Positions 1 through 8,615 of a stretch of 64,000 nucleotides of DNA are shown one piece after another; position 1 is the stretch's first letter; every line of letters begins with the position of its first letter. This DNA is from CAJQLB01 sp905479065 (GTDB lineage Bacteria > Bacteroidota > Bacteroidia > Flavobacteriales > Flavobacteriaceae). The stretch covers positions 620,001-684,000 of the forward strand of contig OX044364.1 in assembly GCA_943846735.1 (NCBI GenBank), read 5' to 3'. The notes under the pieces are model-generated. The model did not search any database and had not been told where the DNA came from. It saw only the letters and a list, made by a program, of their open reading frames with translations. Made by a program: the position numbers and the translations under genes.

Positions 1-99
1 ACCATCTTGACCACCTAATCCTGAGCCTGCAGTATCTGCTGAAATAACAATGTTACCGTTTCCATTAGGTTCCTCAGTAATTTGGACTATCACTATAAG

Positions 100-1206
100 T
101 CAGTATACAGTACCATCACCAGCACAAGCATCAGTATAAGCAGCTTCTTCTTTTAAAGATGCTCCATCAACTTCCATAAGAATGTACTTTTGATTAGTGC
201 AAGGTTCATCATTCCAAGTACTTGAATTGAAACGACCTAACTCAACACAATGTTCATTTCCGTTACGATTGTTTGGTTCATCATTATGCCAGTTTTCATA
301 ATCAAACGTTGTACCGTCCATCCATAGAAAAACACCTTCTTCTGCAACATCAGTTAAACCGATCCAGAATCTTATGTTATTACCTCCGTTGCTTGCTACA
401 GCTGCGTCATAGATCCATTGGTTTTCATCGGCATCAGTTATTGTAGCCATGTAACCACCATTGTTTCCAACCAGGGTGTTACCATCAGTAGCGCTCATCG
501 TCTCTGTCGTTATGTAATAATAATGACCTTCGTATTCACCTAAATATGTAAATCCATCTTTGTCGCCTGGACCATTGTTTGGATCAAAATCTAACTCAAC
601 AGTCGTATCACAATCGGTATCAACAAATACAGGTGCAGTTGTATCTTCTACAGTAAATGTACTAGTAGTAGATGACTCATTTCCACAAGCATCCGTTGCC
701 GTAAAGGTTACCGTCGTCACAGTTGTACATCCGTCTCCTTCTGTACTCTCTCTAGAGTCATAGTCATTTGTCCATGTGAACTCTCCACAATCAGTAGCTG
801 TATTGCCACCATTGTCTGCTAACCATGCGTTTAAGGCATCGTCTGTTCCGTCACATTCTTCAGTTACATCTTCAGCTTTTGTAATCTCTGGTGCAGTTGC
901 ATCTGCTCCTTGGTACCATAACTTCACAGGTGTTGCTTCATTACCACAACTATCTGAAACGTCATAACGTACCCACATGATCCACTTACAGTCATCACCA
1001 TCAATGTTAACAACACGATTTACAACAACCGTATTACAATCATCTGTATATAATGCTGCAAAATCTGATGCTGTTAACACCCCTAAGGCTGCTAATTCTT
1101 CATCGCTCTCTGGAGCACAAGCATCATTTTCATTAGTACCTTCTGGTAAGTCTCCTGTTAACTCTGGAGCTTCCATATCACGTACTTGAATTACTTGTGT
1201 ATGCAC
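100..1206 (-). CDS. C-type lectin-containing segment of HYR-repeat protein copy 1
   Basis: A 368-residue open segment. Residues 1-200 are HYR-like units nearly identical to copies 2 and 3. Residues 219-346 (bases 169-552) form a C-type lectin-like domain: WIGL at 281-284, EPN at 310-312, WND at 331-333, and Cys 320 and 336 as the likely inner disulfide. EPN and WND are the classical calcium and mannose-type sugar ligands of this fold (established knowledge), so carbohydrate binding is a fair inference. Copies 2 and 3 lack this domain within the window. The frame stops at 100, but nearby frames continue coherently towards the left edge (TYSDSP, then EEPNGNGN), so the stop looks like the result of small indels. 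Confidence 0.75.
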   Translation of the reverse strand: MHTQVIQVRDMEAPELTGDLPEGTNENDACAPESDEELAALGVLTASDFAALYTDDCNTVVVNRVVNIDGDDCKWIMWVRYDVSDSCGNEATPVKLWYQGADATAPEITKAEDVTEECDGTDDALNAWLADNGGNTATDCGEFTWTNDYDSRESTEGDGCTTVTTVTFTATDACGNESSTTSTFTVEDTTAPVFVDTDCDTTVELDFDPNNGPGDKDGFTYLGEYEGHYYYITTETMSATDGNTLVGNNGGYMATITDADENQWIYDAAVASNGGNNIRFWIGLTDVAEEGVFLWMDGTTFDYENWHNDEPNNRNGNEHCVELGRFNSSTWNDEPCTNQKYILMEVDGASLKEEAAYTDACAGDGTVY

Positions 1207-1319
1207 TGTTTCATTACCACAGTTATCTACCGCTGTCCATGTTCTAGTGATGTCAATATCACCACATCCTTCATCTTCAACATCATCGCCTCCTCACTAA
1301 ACGCTCACACTCAACATCG

Positions 1320-2210
1320 CTAGTCACAAGTATCCATGGCCATTAATTCTGGAGCCTCCGGAACGTCCATACAAGATACTGTAACATCTGCTGGTGCTTC
1401 CATTAATTCTGGTGCAGTCATGTCACTTCCTGAATAAAATACTTTGTAGTTTCCTAAACTGTTACCACAATCATCAGATACTGCATACTTATGCATTACT
1501 GACCATCCACAATCATCACCCACCGGGCTTGATGTTAAGGAGACCACAACATTACTGCAGTTATCAGTAAACATCATTGCAAATTCTGCTTCAGTCATCG
1601 GTGCCATCATATAATCAGCAGCACATCCATCAATTTCATTAGCACTCTCAGGCAATACAAAGTTATCACCTTCTACAGGAGCAGTTGTGTCTACAACCGT
1701 CACTGTTTGAACATACTCGATACTGTTACCAGCACAATCAGAGGCAGACCATGTACGTACAATCGTGTAGCGTCCTGGACAATCTCCTGGAGTTGTTGAT
1801 TCATTGAACATTACTTCAATATCCATATCACAAAGATCTGAAGCTGTTAATGTAGCAGCTGGTGTTACAGCGTCACATTCTTCAGTTACATCTTGTGGTA
1901 AGTCTTCGTTAAAATAAGGATCAGTTTCATCATAAATAGTAATAGTCTGAGATGCAGTACTAGTATTACCTGCACAGTCAGTTGCTGTCCAAGTTCTAGT
2001 AATTTCACCTAAACCACACTCATCTGTTTTATCATCATCTTCAAAAGTTAATGAAGGATTTTGATCACAATCATCTTTAACAGTTGGTTCACTGAACACA
2101 GGACCATCTGGACATTCAACTCTGTAATCATCTTCAACACCTTCAATTACTGGAGCAGTGTTATCTTCAATTGTAACAGTTTGAGTATCTTGGACTAGAG
2201 TTACCAGCAC
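1320..2210 (-). CDS. Middle open segment of HYR-repeat protein copy 1
   Basis: A 296-residue stretch of HYR-like repeats in frame between two damaged zones. It contains units of the GLGEITRTWTATDCAGN type, then the block starting DPYFNEDLPQDVTEECD, then a unit with a YSGSDMTAPELMEAPADV signature. The same order of units occurs in copy 2 (about 9290-9990) and copy 3 (about 17560-18240), but the sequence here is more diverged than in the N-terminal block. It is not an independent gene: it has no plausible own start, and it continues copy 1 after frame correction at about 2210 and again near 1320. Confidence 0.7.
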   Translation of the reverse strand: MLVTLVQDTQTVTIEDNTAPVIEGVEDDYRVECPDGPVFSEPTVKDDCDQNPSLTFEDDDKTDECGLGEITRTWTATDCAGNTSTASQTITIYDETDPYFNEDLPQDVTEECDAVTPAATLTASDLCDMDIEVMFNESTTPGDCPGRYTIVRTWSASDCAGNSIEYVQTVTVVDTTAPVEGDNFVLPESANEIDGCAADYMMAPMTEAEFAMMFTDNCSNVVVSLTSSPVGDDCGWSVMHKYAVSDDCGNSLGNYKVFYSGSDMTAPELMEAPADVTVSCMDVPEAPELMAMDTCD

Positions 2211-2742
2211 AATCTGTAGCAGTCCAAGTTCTAGTAATAGTACCTAAACCACATTCGTCTAATGTGTCTGTTCAACATCAGTTAAAGTACACTAGATTCA
2301 GATGAACCTGCAGAATGAAATATTTCCTGCTCCACTAACTGTACCAGCCATTGGACTAAGCGTACCATCATCTTCCTTAATAATTATACTAATACTGTTG
2401 TCCAGCATTCATGTTAGTAATGAATGATCCTTGTGTAGAACTAGCAAAATTAACTCCAAGATTGTTTGGAGCTGAATACCAATCCACTGATTGATCATTT
2501 CCTTCCATTAAACAATACAACTGTCTAACACTACTAGAATTGTCAATGCAAAAGTGTAGTTTCCTGTCACATCAACTGATATAGCATATACTTCAGTAAT
2601 GAAGATCACCAAATGCATCCCATTCGTCATCTTCAGCATCTAATTCACTCTCCCTGAACAAAACTTGAACCATTATTAGAAACGGTCATATCTCCTCCAT
2701 TACTATTATTAGCATCATCACAAGTCATCAGAAGCCGTTGGC

Positions 2743-5700
2743 TCACTGAATGACCAATCTTCTGGGCACTCCACAGTGAAAGTCTTCACCAACACCATCA
2801 ATAACTGGTGCTACGTTATCTTCAACTGTAATAGTTTGAGAAGTAGAACTAGTGTTACCAGCACAATCTGTAGCTGTCCAAGTTCTTGTAATAGAACCTA
2901 AACCACACTCATCACGATCATCTTTATCTTCATAAGTTAATGAAGGAGCAGAATCACAAGTATCAGAAACCGTTGGTTCACTAAACTTATAGTCTTCCGG
3001 GCACTCTACTGTATAATCATCTTCAACACCAGAAATCACCGGAGCTGTCTCATCAAATATTGTAACCGTTTGAGAATCTGTACTCATATTACCATAGCAG
3101 TCATATGCCGTCCAAGTTCTTGTAATGGTTCCTAAACCACAGTCATCAAGATTCTCTTCTGTACATACATAGACATAACCACCGTAGTAGCCTCCCTCAG
3201 TTTCTCTATTTACGTCATCTCCACAATATCCTGTGTACTCATACACATAAAAATCTTCCGTACAGTTGTCTGAGAAAGTTGGCTCACTGAACTCAAATCC
3301 TTCTGGACACTCTACACTAAAGTCCTCTCCTACACCAGTAATCACTGGGTTAGTTGTATCCTCTATTGTAATTGTTTGACTCTCTACACTTGTATTTCCT
3401 GCACAGTCTGTCGCTGTCCATGTTCGTGTTACAATTCCTAAACCACAGTAATCTAATTGCTGTGTTTCTTCCATCTCTAAAGATGGCTTGTCATCACAGG
3501 TATCTGATACTGTTGGCTCACTCCATACTAAGTCATCTGAACATTCTGATGTGTAATCATCTTCAACACCACTAATCACTGGATCTGTATTATCCTCGAT
3601 AGTGATTGTTTGTGATGCCATTGTTGAGTTCTCACAGTCATCTGTCGCTGTCCAAGTTCTTGTTATGTAACCTAAACCACATTCATCTAACTTTTCATCA
3701 TCCTCAAAGGTAACTGTTACCATAGATGAACAAGCATCTGTCGCTGTTGGCTCACTAAAGACAACATCCTCTGGACATTCTATCTTAGCATCTTCTCCAA
3801 CTCCTGCAAATACTGGTCCTGTTGTATCTATAACCGTTATTGTTTGGCTAGCTAAAACAAAGTTACCACAAGCATCTTCTGCGATAAATACTCTAACTAA
3901 TTGGTAAGCTCCCTCACAGTCGCCATCAATCTTCTCTTCTTTTACAAACTCTGCGGTTGCTCCTTCATCACAGTTATCAATAGCGCTTGCAACACCTATT
4001 TCTGGTATCATATCACACTCTACTGTTACATCTGCTGGAACTGTAATCTCCGGCGCTGTTGTATCTTCAACTGTAATGACTTGTGTCTCAGTCGTTGCAT
4101 TACCACAGTTATCGGTAGCACTCCAATGTCTGGTTAACGTATAACTGTTTGCACAGTCTCCATCTGCTCTTGTTTCTCCTAAGAACTTGATCATTACATC
4201 ACTATCACAGTTATCGGTCGCTTCTCCTGAAGCTACTTCCGGTACCTCATGACACTCTACAGTCACATCTGCTGGAACTGTTAATTCTGGTGCTGTTGTA
4301 TCTTGAACGGTAATTGTTTGACTCAAGGTCGTTGCATTACCACAGTTATCCGTCGCTGTCCATGTTCTTGTTAACGTATACGTGTCTTCACAGAAACCAT
4401 CGGTTCTCTCTTCTCCATCATACTTAACATCTGCATTATCATCACAGTTATCCATAGCGCTTGCTTCTCCTATTGAAGGCACTGCATCACACTCTACGGT
4501 TACATCTGCTGGAATTGTTAATTCTGGTGCTGTTGTATCTTGAACTGTTAATACTTGACTCTTAACTGAAGAGTTACCACAACTGTCTGTCGCTCTCCAA
4601 ATTCTAATCAACGTATAGTTGTTCTCACAATCACCCGGTGTTTTCTTCTGTCCTAAATATTGAATCGCAACATCCGTATCACAGTTATCTGTTGCTGTTG
4701 CTTCTCCTACTTCTGGAATCGCATCACACTCTACTGTCGCATCTGCTGGAATCATTAATTCTGGTGCTGTCTCATCAATAACTGTTACTGTTTGTACATA
4801 TTCTAATTCATTACAGGTATCACTGTAAGTATACGTTACTGTAAATGAGCCACAGTTCTCTGTAAACGCTTCTGCTACACCAACTACACTTCCGCTGATA
4901 TCACACGCGCCTGAACCGCCATTGCTATAACCTAATGATCCTGCCTCAAACGAAGCTAGGTCCTCACAATTTATTTCTATATCTTCTAATGAATCAAAAG
5001 AGGCTGAAGGTGCTGGAGTAACAGTAATGGTTTGTGTATGACTAACCTCATTACCACAAGCATCTGCTGCTGTCCATGTTCTGGTTAAAGAACCGCCCTC
5101 ACAAGCTTCTCCTAAATTACTCGTATCATCAACGCCTAAACCTTTCTTTGATTTTGACGCCTGGCTTGAACAGTTATCTGTCCATGCTAACATATAGTTA
5201 GCTGGAATTAAATCAATACACGATACTTCGATATCTGCTGGTGCATCTACAAAAACTGGTGCTTCTGTATCACCTCCACTATAGTATAAGCTTATCGAAT
5301 CTGACTCATTCCCACAGTCATCTGTAATGGTATAAGTCACATAACCTTTCCATGCACAATCATCGCCTTTAAACTCTAATTCTTTACTAACATTAACATT
5401 ACCACAGTTATCTGTGAATAATGCACCTATCTCTGTCTCACTTGGTCCTTCTGGCCTGCTGTCATAACATAGATTTAACCCTGTCTCACCTGTTGGAACC
5501 ACGGCTCCTTTTGATAACATTGGTGCTGTTGTATCTTCAACTGTGATTACTTGACTCGAAAACGATGCATTACCACAGTTATCTGTCGCTTTCCAATGTC
5601 TGGTTAACGTATAAGAATCTGAACACGCTCCATCTGTTCTTGTTTCTCCTAAATACTGAATCGTTACATCACTATCACAGTTATCGGTCGCTTCTCCTGT

Positions 5701-6396
5701 AGCAGCTTCTGGTACTGAATCACACTCAACAGTCACATCTGATGGGACTGTTAATTCTGGTGCTGTTGTATCTTGAACACTGATGGTTTGACTCAAAGTC
5801 GTTTCATTACCACAGTTATCAGTTGCTGTCCAGGTTCTTGTTAACGTATATGTGTCTTCACAAAATCCATCTGTTCTTACCTCTCCATCAAATTTAATAT
5901 CAACATCGTCATCACAGTTATCTGTAGCGCTTGCATCACCTACTTCTGGTACGGCATCACACTCAACAGTCATATCTGCTGGAATCGTTAACTCTGGTGC
6001 TGATAAATCACCACCTTCATAAGAAAGCTTTTCGATAGCAAGTTCTTCATCTCCACAGTAAAGCGTGTAATCATAAGTAATTGCCCAAGAGCAATCTGAA
6101 TCTGAAATAACAACTTCTGATTTCTCTACTTTGAGATCTCCATCACACTCCGCATCTGGGAATAGTGCCATGGCCTGCTCTGCTGTGAGTCCTAAAGGAC
6201 GCTCAGAAAAGCACACTTCATAAAAGGTACTTCGTTGTTGTGAAAACACAGATACTGAACTAAACACAAAAAGTACCAAAACCAATAATGGTTTTAATAC
6301 TTGAAGCTTGTTCAAACCCATGCTACAACACAATAAATTTAAAATAGAACTCCTCTTGGCAGTTCCATTACATTTGGTAAAATTGTTCATAAACAT
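2743..6396 (-). CDS. N-terminal open segment of HYR-repeat protein copy 1
   Basis: About 1217 residues of uninterrupted frame. After a hydrophobic signal segment (LLVLVLFVFSSVSVFS) comes an N-terminal domain starting STFYEVCFSERPLGL. A chain of HYR-like units follows, marked by TVECD, ATDNCD and DNCGN or GLGTITRTWTA signatures. From the start codon to about 3301 it is collinear, without a single length change, with copy 3 (20302-23397) and nearly identical to it. The ligand is unknown. The unit at 3165-3265 carries a short variable stretch that differs from the other copies. The segment ends in a frameshift near 2775, after VGEDF. The frame itself is certain; the function is inferred only from fold and secretion context. 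Confidence 0.8.
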   Translation of the reverse strand: MFMNNFTKCNGTAKRSSILNLLCCSMGLNKLQVLKPLLVLVLFVFSSVSVFSQQRSTFYEVCFSERPLGLTAEQAMALFPDAECDGDLKVEKSEVVISDSDCSWAITYDYTLYCGDEELAIEKLSYEGGDLSAPELTIPADMTVECDAVPEVGDASATDNCDDDVDIKFDGEVRTDGFCEDTYTLTRTWTATDNCGNETTLSQTISVQDTTAPELTVPSDVTVECDSVPEAATGEATDNCDSDVTIQYLGETRTDGACSDSYTLTRHWKATDNCGNASFSSQVITVEDTTAPMLSKGAVVPTGETGLNLCYDSRPEGPSETEIGALFTDNCGNVNVSKELEFKGDDCAWKGYVTYTITDDCGNESDSISLYYSGGDTEAPVFVDAPADIEVSCIDLIPANYMLAWTDNCSSQASKSKKGLGVDDTSNLGEACEGGSLTRTWTAADACGNEVSHTQTITVTPAPSASFDSLEDIEINCEDLASFEAGSLGYSNGGSGACDISGSVVGVAEAFTENCGSFTVTYTYSDTCNELEYVQTVTVIDETAPELMIPADATVECDAIPEVGEATATDNCDTDVAIQYLGQKKTPGDCENNYTLIRIWRATDSCGNSSVKSQVLTVQDTTAPELTIPADVTVECDAVPSIGEASAMDNCDDNADVKYDGEERTDGFCEDTYTLTRTWTATDNCGNATTLSQTITVQDTTAPELTVPADVTVECHEVPEVASGEATDNCDSDVMIKFLGETRADGDCANSYTLTRHWSATDNCGNATTETQVITVEDTTAPEITVPADVTVECDMIPEIGVASAIDNCDEGATAEFVKEEKIDGDCEGAYQLVRVFIAEDACGNFVLASQTITVIDTTGPVFAGVGEDAKIECPEDVVFSEPTATDACSSMVTVTFEDDEKLDECGLGYITRTWTATDDCENSTMASQTITIEDNTDPVISGVEDDYTSECSDDLVWSEPTVSDTCDDKPSLEMEETQQLDYCGLGIVTRTWTATDCAGNTSVESQTITIEDTTNPVITGVGEDFSVECPEGFEFSEPTFSDNCTEDFYVYEYTGYCGDDVNRETEGGYYGGYVYVCTEENLDDCGLGTITRTWTAYDCYGNMSTDSQTVTIFDETAPVISGVEDDYTVECPEDYKFSEPTVSDTCDSAPSLTYEDKDDRDECGLGSITRTWTATDCAGNTSSTSQTITVEDNVAPVIDGVGEDFHCGVPRRLVIQ

Positions 6397-6682
6397 AACA
6401 TTTAGATTAATAAAAATTCTTTTTAACAATAGATATTAGCTTCTCAGCTTTACCACACACATAAATAACTTTAGGCGCTAGTAGATAATAGGGGTTACTC
6501 ACACTTACCACATACCTTAATTTCAATTAAGGACACAGTAGATTACAAGGCTTTAAAAACGATGAGGTTTCAATCACTTGAAGCCTAAACATTTTTAAAA
6601 GTTTTCAGTACAACACCTAAGTGTTCTACTCAATAATAATTTTGCTAAAAATCAATAATTTGTTTTGCTATTAAACAATTAT
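6397..6682 (-). promoter_or_regulatory. Conserved leader and promoter-side element of HYR copy 1
   Basis: This upstream region recurs before all three HYR genes. Two islands are best kept: TTAGCTTCTCAGCTTTACCA just upstream of the start codon, and a distal block at 6644-6682 (ATAATTGTTTA, then GCAAAACA, when read on the minus strand). The distal block is the likely promoter region because conservation stops just beyond it, giving a transcript leader of about 200-240 nt. No perfect TAnnTTTG box is visible in it. This copy is the most diverged of the three. Confidence 0.5.
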
Positions 6683-6925
6683 CATGGAATTAATAAATAA
6701 TCAAATCTTATCTAATTATTTAAAACGTGTGAAGAAATGGGATGACTTCTTCGGGGACAAAATTAAGATATGTTTTAAATATCGACAAACAACTTAACGA
6801 GTAAAAATAGTATTTCAACTAATAATAATGTTTATTGAGCAACACATAATGGTTGTTCGTATATAAAAAACAATATCGTCATGAATGTTTTTGGTTTTTA
6901 AATGTCATAAGGGCCTCAGCTTATA

Positions 6926-7300
6926 ACAAAAAAAAGCAGCCATTTTACAATGGCTGCTTTTGGTTATATAGATAGTTAAATCTATGTCATCTAATTAACG
7001 TCGCTTCATATTTGAAGATACCGCTTTCTTAGTTACCGAACCGCGATTCGTTGTTACTGTTATGTAAAACAACTGGTCTCCTGCTCTTGATAGATCAAAG
7101 CTCTTCTTAACATCAGAGTTAGCTCTAACATTATTAAGGGTTACGCTCTTCACTAATAGACCTCTGGTATCGTGAATATCAATAACAACATCCGTGTCAA
7201 ACTCAAAGTTGAACTTCACATTGATATCTCTATCAAATGGTACTGGATAAGCCATGAAGTCTAACTCTACTCCCATTGCTTCACCTTCATTTGACCCTGC
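6926..7300 (-). repeat. Conserved 3' block of HYR copy 2 (sorting domain plus terminator)
   Basis: About 375 bp nearly identical to 15816-16190, with only a few differences. It covers the last ~100 codons, encoding the T9SS type A sorting domain, and the downstream hairpin. Identity breaks abruptly at 7300 (after the codons for GSNEGEAMGVELDF), which suggests a recombination or gene-conversion boundary. Confidence 0.85.
6932..6961 (-). terminator. Symmetric hairpin terminator after HYR copy 2
   Basis: A 13-bp perfect stem (6932-6944 with 6949-6961) with a TTAC loop. Its arms start with AAAA and end with TTTT, so it could act in both directions. It lies 34 bp after the stop codon of copy 2 and recurs exactly at 15822-15851. 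Confidence 0.85.
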
Positions 7301-8615
7301 TAAAGACATAGAGTCCTCATCATTATCATTTGAAGTAATCTCAGGTAACTCTTCAACCGCATAGTTATCTACCACTGTAATGGTTTGTGTATGTGTTGTT
7401 TTATTACCACACTCATCCTCTGCAGTCCAAGTTCTCTTAATTTGATAACAATTACCGAGTGCTGATGCCATATCACCGTTTTGTAAGCTAAACGGTGCAC
7501 CATTTAATTTAACTGGTATATTATCACCTTGACCGTCATTTGTGTCACTTCTAAGTTTAAATTTAACAGAATCATTATGAGCAACAATGAAATTATCATC
7601 ACTGTACAATGCCATACCACTCACATCTTCTGGAAGGTTTCGCATTTCAGTAAAGGTAAAGTCATCATTATCATCGAAATCGACTCTATACAATTTATCA
7701 TCTTCACGTGTGGCAAAAAATAGTTCTCCGTTTTTAAATTCTATATCTGCACCTTCAATTGGTAATTCATCCGCAATTGTTATCCAATCTCCATCTGCAG
7801 GATCAACTTTAACAATTTTATTTTGATCACTAGAAGCTAAATACAACATGCCATCATAATACGTTCCTCCAAAAATAGCACTTAAGCCATCATCTAAGGT
7901 AATAGTTCCTGTGTCGAGACCCGAACTAGCATCAATCATTACAATACTTTCTCCTGTAGCTTTTAAAGCGTAAAGCGTATTGGTTGCTTGATTGTAAGCT
8001 AGATGTGCACTGTAGTCACGCGTTGTTATTAAAGTTAGATTTGCTACAGATTCATCATCTGCAATATCTAAGCTATAAAACTCACTTGTACCATTTTCAG
8101 TTTTCACGTAAAATGCCTCATAAGAACAATCTCCGTCGTAATCATTATCCCCTGGATTTACTGTAACATCATTGACCGTTACAGTTGCCTCAGAACATAT
8201 ATCCATTGCTGTTAATGTTTCAGCCTCTGGAATATTACCAGCTTCTACCGTGATATCTGCTGGGAGTTCTTCATTGAATGCTGGACCATTGGTGTCATAG
8301 AAATATATAAATTGTACTCTCTTTCTACTATTACCACAACCATCCGTGATTTTCCATTTACGCTTCACGTAAGATACCATACAACGATCATCTACTCCAT
8401 AACTCATAGAGTCATAATCTTCATCCGTATGAATTTCCGAAGGTGTAAACTCTTGTTCAGTAAAGACTGGTGTAATTTCACCTTGACATGCATCTTCTGC
8501 AGTCACTACGTCTGGTTCTGGTAACTCATCACCACACTCTAGATCTATATCGTCAAATGGTGGTGGTGTTGATGTGAAGTATGGCTTCGTCGTATCTTCT
8601 ACAGTAAATGTACTG
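6995..8615 (-). CDS. C-terminal segment of HYR-repeat protein copy 2 with T9SS sorting domain
   Basis: This frame continues copy 2 after the single-base break near 8615. The first ATG in frame is at 8506, but it is not a true start. After two HYR-like units comes a 220-residue insert (7474-8125) with repeating strands of the LYLASSDQNKIVKVDPADG type. It resembles a YVTN- or SMP-30-like propeller, although too few blades are clear for certainty. A final HYR unit (CYQIKRTWTAEDECGN) and the sorting domain follow. The sorting domain shows YPVPF, LLVKSV, FYITVTT and a basic tail KRR, as in T9SS type A domains. Confidence 0.78.

Larger units (their letters stand above)
1..6396 (-). pseudogene. Giant HYR-repeat protein, copy 1 (3' end outside window, frame interrupted)
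   Basis: This is the third gene of the tandem in transcription order. It starts at the ATG at 6396, chosen because the paralogues begin with the same MFMNNFT sequence; an upstream in-frame ATG at 6429 is possible. The product has a signal peptide, then many HYR-like repeats of about 80 residues, each with four Cys, and a C-type lectin domain near the left edge. The frame breaks around 70-110, 1270-1330 and about ten times between 2205 and 2780. Between breaks the translation stays coherent and paralogue-like, so sequence error is at least as likely as a true pseudogene. The T9SS domain expected at the end would lie beyond base 1. Likely role: secreted or cell-surface adhesin (inference from domains). 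Confidence 0.75.
6397..6994. other. Intergenic region between HYR copies 1 and 2
   Basis: About 600 bp without a credible gene. It contains the terminator of copy 2 (6932-6961) on the left. On the right is the conserved leader of copy 1 (about 6397-6682), which matches the leaders of copies 2 and 3. The middle (about 6690-6920) is AT-rich and holds nothing I can recognise. Confidence 0.6.
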
